DNA of 64,000 nucleotides from contig OZ020599.1 of the NCBI GenBank assembly GCA_963971535.1, positions 92,200,743-92,264,742 on the forward strand. Reading direction: 5' to 3'. The DNA is from Notolepis coatsorum (lineage: Eukaryota; Chordata; Actinopteri; Aulopiformes; Paralepididae). The notes beneath the pieces are model-generated. The model ran no database searches. It was not told the DNA's origin and worked only from the letters and a program-made list of their open reading frames with translations. Below, one piece after another: positions 21,401 to 29,999 of the stretch (its first letter is position 1; every line of letters begins with the position of its first letter). A program made the position numbers and the translations under genes.

Positions 21401-21986
21401 TGTGGGGCGACCGTCCAGCATTGACTTCTATTTGGACAACCGGCTTAAAATCACTTTAAATCTATTTAAATATTTCCCTTGCCCTATTTGGCATAATTTC
21501 AAACATGTTTTGCATTCATTGACAAAATTATGAAGCATTTGCACATATACTTCCATCATAATATACAAACGAATGTTGTCCGCATATGTTAATTTTATGA
21601 AATATCATCTGGGGCGACCATCAAGAAAACACAATTGTGGGACTTTTATTTTGAAACCACCTCAAGGACAGGATGTTGCATCAGCCAGTCACATGTGAGG
21701 GACCCAGAGAAACAACTAGCAGGTTAGTAAGTCTCTTTCATATTGGCAAATAAATCTCTTTTTTAACTGCTGTAATGTACTTGCCACTTTTGGATGTCTT
21801 GTGGGACGACCACCCCAAAACTGTGAATAATACGTTTAATCTGAAAATCTATATTTTGATGATGAATTTGATAGTGACATGTGGTAAGAGCTAGCTAGTT
21901 TGGTTTCTGTAGCTAATGGTTAGCCTGTAATATTTGACTGACCTTAAAAACATCATCTGGGCGACCGAGTATCATGTGGGGCGACC
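21401..21986 (+). repeat. Five same-strand copies of CATSTGGGGCGACC upstream of paralogue copy 1
   Basis: Copies: TGTGGGGCGACC at 21401 (preceded by CCA), CATCTGGGGCGACC at 21606-21619, TCTTGTGGGACGACC at 21797-21811, CATCTGGGCGACC at 21954-21966 and CATGTGGGGCGACC at 21973-21986. The first is followed by GTCCAGCATTGACTTCTAT, which is homologous to GTCCACATTGATTTCTAT beside a different motif at 25931 upstream of copy 2. The spacing is irregular, so this is not a tandem array. It resembles a cluster of protein-binding sites. Confidence 0.7.
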
Positions 21987-22293
21987 ACTGCTGAGTGTTT
22001 TACATGATCGATTATGTCTAGGGTTGCCACCCGTTCCTTAAAATACGGAATCGTTCCGTAATTGTAAACTAAAAGACGCGTTCCGTATTGAACTGATAAG
22101 GGACGCCCTATGTTCCGTATTGTAAGGTTTCCAGTTTAGTGAGAGAAATGAGCCAGCCGGCGTTCAAAAACAAGCCAAAATAGTCAAAGTCGGGGGAAAT
22201 AAACAGACATGGCAACTCTGTTATGGTGGGCGTGCGCTCAGCAGCTCACCGACCAATGAGAATTAGCGCTTTCACGTTGCTAGGAAGAGTTCT

Positions 22294-22710
22294 GTGCCGC
22301 AGCTGTCCCCAACCTCTGTCTGCGCGCTCGCTTTGAAAAAATCTACTCCACCGCGTCCTAAAAAGACAAAACGCCTCCAGAAATACAGACCTGAGTTGGA
22401 AGAGGCAAATCCCTGGGTTGATAGTGTCAATGGAGATGTTTACAAAGCTAATTGTAAAGTATGTAGGCGTGTGTTTTCTGTGGACATCAGACAGCATGCC
22501 TCCGGAAAACAACATGCCAGAAATATAAGAACTCAAAGGACCCAAGCACAGGTGTCACAGTTCTTCATGACTGAAACATCTCCTGAGATTGATTCGGTAT
22601 GGGATATTATTAATTACATCTTATTTATCTGGTTGTGTTTTTAACTAGATGTCAGTATTTCTATACCTGCCCTGGCAGAGGCAGCCTACATATTGGCTGC
22701 TGAATCTGAT
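22294..22710 (+). pseudogene. hAT transposase N-terminal piece with zinc-finger-like motif
   Basis: The frame contains KTKRLQKYRPELEEANPWVD, then CKVCRRVFSV...RQHASGKQHARN, a BED/C2H2-like C-x2-C...H-x4-H DNA-binding motif, then QVSQFF. A second frame just downstream reads IPALAEAAYILAAESDV (22664-22710), continuing the protein after a shift or intron. It is interrupted by the LINE fragment at 22713. The frame has no ATG at 22294. Confidence 0.65.
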
Positions 22711-22712
22711 GT

Positions 22713-22846
22713 TGATTGATTGATTGATTGATTGAAAACTTTATTAACAGATTGCAGAATGGGTACAATACAGCACAGCTCAATACTGCAGACCAGAGAA
22801 AGACTTTCGTATTGTTTACATCAGGGTCCCCCATTTTCAATTCATG
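22713..22846 (-). mobile_element. Rex1-like LINE 3' fragment in the hAT element
   Basis: TTGATTGATTGATTGA tail followed by the 3' UTR shared with 19222-19380 (GATTGCAGAATGGGTACA..., CATCAGGGTCCCCCATTTTC). Only about 135 bp are present. Confidence 0.85.
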
Positions 22847-23071
22847 ACTATGTTGGCATAGTCTAGGGCTATTTCAGTTGACTAATATGATTGATTGTTC
22901 ATTAATGTTGAGTTAATACATAAATAATATAATTCATAAATACATAAATGCAAAAATACTTAAATAAATACTTAAACATAAATAAATAGTGTTCAGACAA
23001 CAATATAAAAGTCAATGTCATACTGTTCAATTTCATTTCATTTAAATTTGATCATCCCACTCCTCCCCTCT

Positions 23072-23353
23072 GCAGCTGAGGTGACACAGGTATACCACAC
23101 GGTTAAACACAACCTCAGCTACAACAGTGCTGACTGTGCACACAAGCTCAATCAAAAGGTTCTACATGATTCTAAAATAGTAAAGAAAATGACTTTAGGA
23201 AGAACAAAGGCAGAGGCCCTTTTCAAAGACGTCCTTGCTCCAAAGGCAGTGGGTGATGTTCTCAAGGCCTTAACATCAGACAAACCCCTCCCATTCTCCA
23301 TACAGACGGATGCACTTCAGGAGTTTGGGGGGCTGGCTCCCCAAAATAATTAA
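23072..23353 (+). pseudogene. hAT transposase middle piece
   Basis: The frame reads EVTQVYHTVKHNLSYNSADC through FKDVLAPKAVGDVLKALTSD to PFSIQTDA. This fits the region of hAT-type proteins leading to the first catalytic Asp. It then runs into unrelated sequence and a stop, so the catalytic domain is deleted. Just after the end, a short (CCCTAA)3-like run occurs at 23361-23380. Confidence 0.6.
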
Positions 23354-23512
23354 ATAACATAACCCTAACCCTAACCCTAAAACCGAAATAAAGTAAAAAA
23401 AATAAATAGTGACATAATCCGTCCATTTTCGCCCAAAAAACGCCCCAAAACCGCCCAAACAATTTTGTGTCCCTTATTTCAATTAGTCAAAGGTGGCAAC
23501 CCTAATTATGTC

Positions 23513-23773
23513 CTGTATTTGTAGTTTCTGTATATTTATATTTTATTCATGTTTTATATACATAAAGTTCTTTGTTTTAGCATAACTCTTTGTATACTTT
23601 AACATGTATTTTTCAACATTTCTGTAATTTTTCATTCCTATTTAGGGATTAACGTTTCTTTTTGAGTATTGTACCATCTTATGAGAACATTTTTAAAATG
23701 GTATAGCATGACATTCCATTTAGGTAATTGTACATGTATTAGTCATGTTTAACTAGTTTAACCTATTTTCTAG
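23513..23773. other. Copy 1 intron remainder
   Basis: AT-rich intron-like sequence ending in the acceptor 'attttctag'; nothing else. Confidence 0.5.
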
Positions 23774-24231
23774 ATGGCACAAACAAGCAAAGAGAAGACT
23801 GCTCACTACAGACAGCGGGTCAATGCAGACTATATTGCCAGGAAAAGAGAGAGGTAAAAAAAACTATAGGTAACATGCAGTATATCTTTCTCTGGTGTAT
23901 TTCAAACTGTCATGTTAGTAGGATTAGGAATGACCTTTTCTGTAATATCTTGAACTTAAGTTTGTATGTAATTTAGCCCACCAGAATTAGTATCACATTA
24001 TACACTATTGTTTCAGAAGAAAACAACAGGGCAAGATTCCATGTGAAGTCAGATGAGCTATCGGAGAGGGAGAAGGCTGCATCCAGAGGTTACCGGGAGA
24101 AGGAAAAAGATGGAAAAGGCGATGCTGGACCTGACCCACCATCCATGGAGAACACTCCACCAGTTCTGGCTGGTGTAGAAGTAGAGAAGAGCAGCAGGGC
24201 AAGCTGTGGTGGATCCCCTACCTCTAAATGA

Positions 24232-24530
24232 GGATTTGAATCACTAACATTTACTTTGATTCTACAGTAGGTTTAACATCCCTTGAAACCATAGGTTATA
24301 TATTCAGCTCATGAACCACAGTGACATATTTCAACAATAAATGTTCAGTGGATTGCACTGTGCAACATCTCCATTATAATCTGATCAGTTTGTTTCGTGT
24401 GTGATATATCTTTGGGGAATGTTGACTGTAGGAGCCAAAGCTATATTGTATTGTATGAATGTTTATATGTTTATTTTTATAACCTTACATTGAAACGGCA
24501 TCAGGAATATTGATTGGATTTAGACGGTCA
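24232..24530. other. Sequence downstream of copy 1, unassigned
   Basis: No feature beyond possible 3' UTR or intron of copy 1. Confidence 0.4.
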
Positions 24531-24555
24531 TTGAACCGTCTTATTTGTCATAATA

Positions 24556-24780
24556 GAACATTCTAGAACATTTGTGATGTCACAGTATGATGTCATGACC
24601 GAACGTTCTAGAACATTTGTGATGTCACAGTATGATGTCATGATCGAACGTTCTGGAACATTTGTGATGTCACAGTATGATGTCATGACCGAACGTTCTA
24701 GAAAATTTCTGATGTCACAGTATGATGTCCTGATCGAACGTTCTGGAACATTCGTGATGTATGATGTCATAACCGAACAT
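24556..24780 (+). repeat. 45-bp minisatellite (GAACATTCTAGAACATTTGT unit)
   Basis: About five units of GAACGTTCTAGAACATTTGT followed by GATGTCACAGTATGATGTCA. The unit has a TTCTAGAA palindrome and a TGATGTCAC block. The same unit forms the arrays inside the transposon at 28543-32857, so this is probably a piece of a related element. Confidence 0.85.
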
Positions 24781-24924
24781 TAATAATTTAACTAAATGTA
24801 AAAAATATCAGTGTTTTGTTTTTTGGTGTGCTTCTTATTCTAGGTATTCAGGTTGCCTGATTTGTTAAAACATGCACATGTACCTCAATTTGAAATGCCT
24901 GCAGTTTACCATAGGATAATATAA
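24781..24924. other. Spacer
   Basis: Short AT-rich spacer between the minisatellite and a hAT relic. Confidence 0.4.
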
Positions 24925-25670
24925 AAGGAACTAGGGATGGCATGGTCCGATACTGGCCAAATTCACAGGATTGGATATCGGAAAAACAGGAAGTATTTTC
25001 AGATCCAATACATGCCGTAAAGCATGCCATCACGTGAACAGTAGTAGCGTGACAACAATGTTAGCATTAGCTAAACGTAAGTCAACTTGTTAGCAGCGCG
25101 CCGCGATCATGTCAGCTGTATGGAGTTATTTTAAGCTCAAAGAAGAAAAAGGCAAAACCGCCTGTGGTGTTATGCTAATGTGTGTGCATTAATACGACAT
25201 AGAGTACAGGCCACCGTACTGGGGTCACAGACAGGTATGCAGGGCAGAGTAGACTAAGAGTGGATAATAACGGACCTGTATGGTGGAGCTAACAGAATGA
25301 AGACACTCACAAACAAATACAGAGGACTCACATGTATACTTGTGGAATAACACGACACAGCCAAGTGTAATATCTGCGACGCAAGTATTTCTAGGGGTGG
25401 CAGCAACACTGGAAACTTCAACACTTGCAGATTAATCATGGAAAGGGAGTATGCTGAGTTCATATGTGCAACGAATGCCAAGAGGAAAAGTTTTGTCGCA
25501 GCAGCTAACATAGCTGGAAACCATTCAGAAGCGAGAGAAACTCCCTGCAGACAGTAACAAAGCAAAGCTGAAGAAAACCGAGAAAATAACCACATTTATT
25601 GTGCTGGTCCGTTGTTGAAAATGTAGGTTTCCGACGCTTAGCCTCACTTCATGTTGCCAAACTGTCATTA
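24925..25670 (+). pseudogene. hAT (ZBED-like) transposase relic
   Basis: The left end TAGGGATGGCATGGTCCGAT resembles a hAT TIR. After a possible start at 25109 the sequence encodes MSAVWSYFKLKEEKGKTACG, then with disruptions RGGSNTGNFNT, EYAEFICATNAKRK and finally VGFRRLASLHVAKLS. These are the BED-finger and following blocks of ZBED/Ac-type transposases. There are many stops and frame changes. No right TIR was found, so the element is 3'-truncated. Confidence 0.65.
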
Positions 25671-25912
25671 TCTCTGACACGGCTATCTCAAATAAGTACA
25701 ATGTTGTGTTTCTTTTTCAAATGTAGCCAAGAGTAACTCATTCTCATGAAATCAATGATTTACCATGGCCGTGATCTTTTCTAAATAAAGGTTAGCATTT
25801 ATTCAAGTAAACAAAACATAATATTAAAGATAAAAATTTGCTCTTTCTTGTACAATGAGTTGTTTACTCATAACAATGAATTATTTTAATATTTTTGTAC
25901 ATTTTGTGCTTA
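25671..25912. other. Spacer before copy 2
   Basis: AT-rich; nothing recognised. The left boundary of the copy 2 unit may lie here. Confidence 0.4.
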
Positions 25913-26551
25913 AATTCTCATTAGCGCAATGCGTCCACATTGATTTCTATGGACCATTGACTTAATTTTATATTTAATAAACTCAAAATGTTTCTCTAAA
26001 ACTTTATTAATATTGTTTATTTATTTGTGTCATCAAGGAAATTCTGATGAATTATACAATTAAATTTACAAATTAATGATTTTTTTGTGGAAAACAATGT
26101 CCATGGATGCAGTTCTCATTCTCCGCAACAGTTTTCACCTTCCTGTTAAGACTACAGTATTTTTTAAATAAAGTTTTATTGTCCCATGATGCATCACAAA
26201 GAAGACAAGCTAGAAGATGGCTACAAGGTAAGTTAAGTCACCTCAATGGTTAACACTTAAAAGTTCTAACTTCTGGCTTCAGCCCTTGTACACGACAAAA
26301 TGTATTCTCATTACTGAAACATGAAGTATTACTTGTTTGAAAAAAGTTTTGATCATCAATATTTGATCAATACAAAGGTTAATACATTCCTAACATGTGC
26401 CATGAAATTGTTTTGCCGATGTCATCATGGCTTCTCCATTGTTAGCTAAAAATGCTAACTCCTCTCATCCTCCGCAACACACTTCTCATATACCGCAACA
26501 TTTTAATGCGGGTTTTGGTAATGAGAACTTCTCTTTCGGCAATGAGAATTT
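25913..26551. repeat. Cluster of TTCTCATTACCGCAAC-like motifs, 5' side of copy 2
   Basis: Seven matches in both orientations: 25913 ATTCTCATTAGCGCAA, 26112 GTTCTCATTCTCCGCAAC, 26303 TATTCTCATTACTGAAAC, 26462 CTCTCATCCTCCGCAAC, 26482 CTTCTCATATACCGCAAC, and inverted GGTAATGAGAAC near 26517 and CGGCAATGAGAA near 26538. Spacing is irregular. The same motif recurs on the far side of the gene (44807-45240). It looks like a set of binding sites flanking the gene. Confidence 0.75.
26217..26227 (+). pseudogene. Copy 2 exon 1: start codon
   Basis: ATGGCTACAAG followed by the strong donor GTAAGTTAAG. It supplies M-A-T and two bases of the next codon. Exon 2 begins with A, completing AGA, in frame. Copy 1 has the aligned AGCAG|GTTAGTAAGT at 21724 but lacks this ATG. 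Confidence 0.6.
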
Positions 26552-26684
26552 GGTAACACATCACATAACTTTGTCATTAAATAGTAATAATTGGTAACAC
26601 TTCAACATTAAGTGTTCATAAGGTTGTAATTACATAGTAATAATAAAATGTGTATCATCAACAGTTCATTTTGATGTAATTTAC

Positions 26685-27029
26685 TAGGGATGCTCGATAT
26701 TGGCTTTTTTACCGATACCGATATTCCGATATTGTCCAACTCTTAATTTCGATACCGATACCGATACCGATATTAACCGATACCGATATATGCAGGGTTT
26801 CCCCCCCCAAAAAACTTAATAATTTCAGGTAACTAATAATTTCACTGGATGCATTCAAAAGGCTTTCTAAATGTAAGCATTATCTGTGCAAAATATGATA
26901 ATTAAAAAAGTAAAAATTAACATTACATATCTCTTGTTGTTGAATTAAACCAACATGCATACTTTTGACAATAAATAAAATAAGAATTGGTTCTTACTTG
27001 CTTGCCTGGGTAAATAAAGGTTAAATAAA

Positions 27030-27067
<38 letters not shown>

Positions 27068-27150
27068 CGATTCCGATATTTTCCGATATCACATTTTACT
27101 GCCGATATCGGCCGATAATATCGGTCGGCCGATAATATCGGACATCCCTA
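26685..27150. mobile_element. hAT-type MITE, 8-bp TSD, in copy 2 intron 1
   Basis: The ends TAGGGATG.TCGATATTGG and CCGATAATATCGGACATCCCTA are inverted repeats. The 8-bp repeat TAATTTAC flanks it at 26677-26684 and 27151-27158. It is rich in ACCGATACCGATA direct and inverted repeats and contains an A30 run near 27031-27060. No coding capacity: 466 bp. Confidence 0.92.
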
Positions 27151-27180
27151 TAATTTACTAATTTTCCTGTTTCATTGCAG

Positions 27181-27295
27181 ACAGTCAGCCACTGAGAAAA
27201 AGAAACCGTTAGCAAAGGCTAGGCTAGCAAAATTCAGAGAAAAGGTTTACAACAACCCTGACCTGCTAGACGAGTACAGAAGGAAGGAGAGAGAG
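27181..27295 (+). pseudogene. Copy 2 exon 2: basic domain
   Basis: After 'ttcattgcag', encodes RQSATEKKKPLAKARLAKFR and ends YRRKERE before GTTAGG. Phase problem: the next exon needs two leftover bases (AG) to give R-Y-Q-K, but this exon ends in phase 0. Copy 1 ends the same exon with AGAGAGAG|GT, so loss of two bases from the GA run is the likely lesion. Confidence 0.6.
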
Positions 27296-27450
27296 GTTAG
27301 GGGGTTGGAAATGGTACAGTCATTAGCAAACATGCTAGTTTATAGGAAGCCTCATACAAGCCATTTAGTTGATAGGATGTCCAGCTTTCTGGCCCTTACT
27401 AGAGGATGTGTACACACTCGCACTTTGTAAGCCATTCAGTCCCTACTATA

Positions 27451-27505
<55 letters not shown>

Positions 27506-27609
27506 GAACCCTACTGTAGGACACACATACAGTATGCACACACACTAGTGTAGGGTCTGTCCATATATGTTTTTCCAAATTTTATGGTATGCTTCCTTTC
27601 CATTTCTAG
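27296..27609. other. Copy 2 intron 2 with CA microsatellite
   Basis: Intron-like sequence with (CA)n at about 27460-27502 and a smaller CA-rich patch near 27522-27546; ends in the acceptor 'catttctag'. Confidence 0.6.
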
Positions 27610-28225
27610 ATATCAAAAACGAAAGAAAAATGGTAAGATCAAGAAAATGGAAGATCTTACCTCCAAACAATATGAAAGGAAACAAAAACAATGGAGAGAA
27701 AATTCGAACAGGCATTATGCTAAAAAGAAAACACTGAATGCCATCTTATATTTGACCCCTCCCTCCATCAATGAGCCAGATGCCGCACAGGTACCGGAGC
27801 AAGATGGAGGCCTACCGGTACCACCAAGCCCTCCAGAACTACCATCAAACTGCCCAACACCAGAGCAGACGTCCACCCCCAAAGCAAGAAGAAAAAGGAG
27901 GATGCAGGATGTCCAGGTAGTACCAAGCCCTCCCGAGCCACCTTTGAACTGCCCAACACCAGAGCAGACCTCCACCCCCAAAGCAGGAAGAAAAAGGAAG
28001 GCAACCATAACCTCACTGAGGTCAAAACTGAGGGCACAAAAGATCAACTGGAAATCCAGTCCCGAAAATACTCTAACCTAACAAAGCAGCTTAGAAGGCT
28101 ACAAGAAAAAACAAAAAAGGACCAGCACCTTTGATAGGCACCATTGAGAAGAGAGCCACCCACCGGAGAGCCCAAGACCCTGCCCAACAACAGCCAGAGA
28201 CGATTGATGGGACATTTTTTAACAA
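27610..28225 (+). pseudogene. Copy 2 exon 3, first part: basic, Pro-rich and coiled-coil region
   Basis: The frame to 28081 encodes YQKRKKNGKIKKMEDLTSKQ and RKQKQWREN, then a Pro-rich segment with two copies of NCPTPEQTSTPKA. A second frame (about 28010-28134) gives EIQSRKYSNLTKQLRRLQEK. A third (about 28115-28222) gives LIGTIEKRATHRRAQ and QPETIDGTFFNK. The three frames follow each other directly, indicating two small indels. It is then cut by an L1 fragment. Confidence 0.6.
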
Positions 28226-28437
28226 ATGTTTTTTTTTTTAATCTTTTTTAACATGAAACAAGACAAACAATACAGTAACAATAATAATCAATAGTAAATG
28301 ATCAATCACAGGACAATAACAGAAATAATAATAACAATAATGACAGTCCAGTAATTAAATCAGAATGAATGTAAATTAAAAGGCATACAAATAATAAATA
28401 CAATACATGGGCTCTTGCTCGCTCATCCCTTCCCCTC
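28226..28437 (-). mobile_element. L1 3' UTR fragment inside copy 2 exon 3
   Basis: Matches the L1 3' end at 13747-13960 in the same (minus) orientation: T-rich start, 'aacatgaaacaagac..aca', 'aatcacaggacaataac', 'caatacaatacatgggctcttgctcgctc'. The apparent acceptor 'cccttcccctccag' at 28440 derives from this L1, so it should not be taken as a native splice site. Confidence 0.7.
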
Positions 28438-28542
28438 CAGCACCAGTTCCAGAGGCTGAAGTCACTCAAGGAGAGCCTTACTGAGAAAGAGGTGGCCGTC
28501 CAGTGCGTCCACATTGATTACAGTGAGGTGACCACCCACACT
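28438..28542 (+). pseudogene. Copy 2 exon 3, middle part (HIDYSE)
   Basis: Encodes HQFQRLKSLKESLTEKEVAV, then QCVHIDYSEVTTHT. The Asp in HIDYSE is the first candidate acidic residue of the core. At 28543 the 4.3-kb transposon begins; across it the frame resumes with NYSCKYTREVKD (32863), so the insertion is inside a coding exon. Confidence 0.65.
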
Positions 28543-28663
28543 ATTGTAATCTATACTATTTATTTTTATTTATTTATTATTTATTCCGCCGATTTTTGTC
28601 CACTAACTCCTCCCAGAGCTTTCACACCACACACAAGTGTAAGGTATCAAAACGACCGGCTTG

Positions 28664-28965
28664 AGGGCGGCTAAGTGGCGCAGTGGGCAAGGCGCTCGCC
28701 ACTAACGCAGGAGATGCTGGGTTCGAGCCCAGCTCTCGCTGAGAGATTGCGCTGTACAGGTGAAAAGATGCGACGGCTGCCTCCTCGTGAACCGGAGGGG
28801 ACACGTGATGCAAGGCTTCGTCATCACTGCACCCGACCAGTGGGAGGCATGGTCTGGCAACGTTCGAGACAGGGGAGGGAAGAATTGGAAACACGAAATT
28901 GGGATGGGGGGGGGGAGAAAAATAGAAAAGAAATGGGAGAAAAAGTGGATAAAAAAATAAAAACT
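28664..28965 (+). mobile_element. tRNA-headed SINE, 9-bp TSD
   Basis: Same family as 6938-7408: GTGGCGCAGTGGGCAAGGC head, GGGTTCGAGCCC B box, A-rich tail. ACCGGCTTG is repeated at 28655-28663 and 28966-28974. It interrupts the left TIR of the surrounding transposon; the right TIR lacks it. Confidence 0.9.
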
Positions 28966-29069
28966 ACCGGCTTGGTCCAACTCGAGTTGCTATAGCTTTT
29001 TGGAATGTTTCACCGCACCGTTTGGCTACAAATCGACTTTAAACGGGAAATATTGGTCATAAGGAATGA

Positions 29070-29320
29070 ATGGCAGAACATTCTAGAACATTTGTGATGT
29101 CACAGTATGATGTCACAGTAGAACATTCTAAAACATTTGTGATGTTACAGTATGTCATAATAGCACACTCTAGAACATTTGTGATGTCACAGTATGATGT
29201 CATAATAGATCATTCTAGAACATTTGTGATGTCACAGTATGTCATAATAGACCATTCTAGAACATTTGTGATGTCACAGTATGATGTCATAATAGAACAT
29301 TCTAGAACATTTGTGTATCT
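29070..29320 (+). repeat. 45-bp minisatellite array, left arm
   Basis: About six units of AGAACATTCTAGAACATTTG then TGATGTCACAGTATGATGTC, some lacking the TGATG step. Mirror image of the array at 32455-32690. Confidence 0.9.
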
Positions 29321-29524
29321 ATTCAACAATTCATAGACCCTCTTCCGTTGGCCGGCGGTGCACAGGCATCACCCACACCTTCACAATTTCCCCGCGCGGA
29401 CAGCTAGCTAGCCGTTGTGGACACTCACCTTCGGCATCTTGTTTGAGAAATGCAGGCTTCAATCTATGTGTTGTTTAGTCTATCTGTTCAAGATGCACAA
29501 TGAGAGCTTCTTCTTCTTCTTATT

Positions 29525-29997
29525 TGCGGCAAAGGGAACCGCTCCCGCCTACCTCCGGTCAATGGTCTCTAACTACACACCCTCAAGACCCCTACGCTCT
29601 GCATCTTCTGGCCGCCTCAGATCTACTCCTATCCAAGCTCCCGGAGGGTCATCAAAGAGAAGCCGCCTATTCTCAGCCCTTGCCCCACAATGGTGGAATG
29701 AACTACCCATCCCAGTTAGGACAGCCGAATCCCGTCCAATCTTTCGCCGTCGACTAAAGACTCACTTCTTCAACCATTATCTGAAATGATAAAAAAAAAA
29801 AAAAAAAAAAAAAACCCGACTAACCTTAATGTCATGCACTTGTCCTAATAAACTAACCTACACTGTAACACGCAACACTTTGATGAAAATTGTTACTCAG
29901 CTGATAGAGTTATACCCTTCTTGCTGTCTTGTCGCACAGAACTTATAAGTCGCTTTGGATAAAAGCGTCAGCTAAATGACTAAATGTAAATGTATTT
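29525..29997 (+). mobile_element. L2-clade LINE 3' end
   Basis: The frame encodes the last about 85 residues of L2 ORF2 (APAYLRSMVSNYTPSRPLRS ... FRRRLKTHFFNHYLK), a stop, an A run, the 3' UTR, then GTCGCTTTGGATAAAAGCGT and a TGTAAATG tail. 5'-truncated; inside the composite transposon. Confidence 0.85.
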
Positions 29998-29999
29998 GA

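Larger units (their letters stand above)
22019..23504 (+). mobile_element. hAT-superfamily transposon, 8-bp TSD, deletion derivative
   Basis: The termini TAGGGTTGCCACC (22019-22031) and GGTGGCAACCCTA (23492-23504) are perfect inverted repeats. The 8-bp direct repeat ATTATGTC flanks it at 22011-22018 and 23505-23512, the hAT signature. Inside are two transposase pieces and a Rex1-like LINE fragment. The catalytic core is missing: coding similarity stops shortly after PFSIQTDA, and the right end follows within 200 bp. Confidence 0.92.
21660..24231 (+). pseudogene. Paralogue copy 1 of the SDG/SHGKG family, N-terminal remnant
   Basis: Probable first noncoding exon ending 21724 (AGCAG|GTTAGT). 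Exon 23774-23853 begins MAQTSKEKTAHYRQRVNADY. Exon 24017-24231 contains SDELSEREKAASRGYREKEK and then stops. Acceptors (tttctag, tttcag) and donor (gtaaaa) are canonical. Joining the two coding exons in phase puts a stop after about 13 codons of the second; the conserved frame is offset by one base near 24042, so there is a frameshift. This basic N-terminal domain parallels copy 2 (27181-27295 and 27610 onward). No core or C-terminal domain follows. A hAT element lies in its first intron. Confidence 0.6.

Noticed and set aside
23361..23380. Interstitial telomere repeat (CCCTAA)3
   Set aside because: Only about three units, inside a hAT element; too short to mean a telomere fusion.
24528..24783. 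Repeat-encoded MTSYCDITNV / MSQYDVM peptides
   Set aside because: The 45-bp minisatellite is a multiple of three, so all frames stay open; the same happens at 29070-29336 and 32511-32690.
28427..28440. Polypyrimidine tract and AG as a native splice acceptor of copy 2
   Set aside because: The tract matches the L1 3' UTR inserted here, and the coding frame upstream and downstream reads as one interrupted exon.
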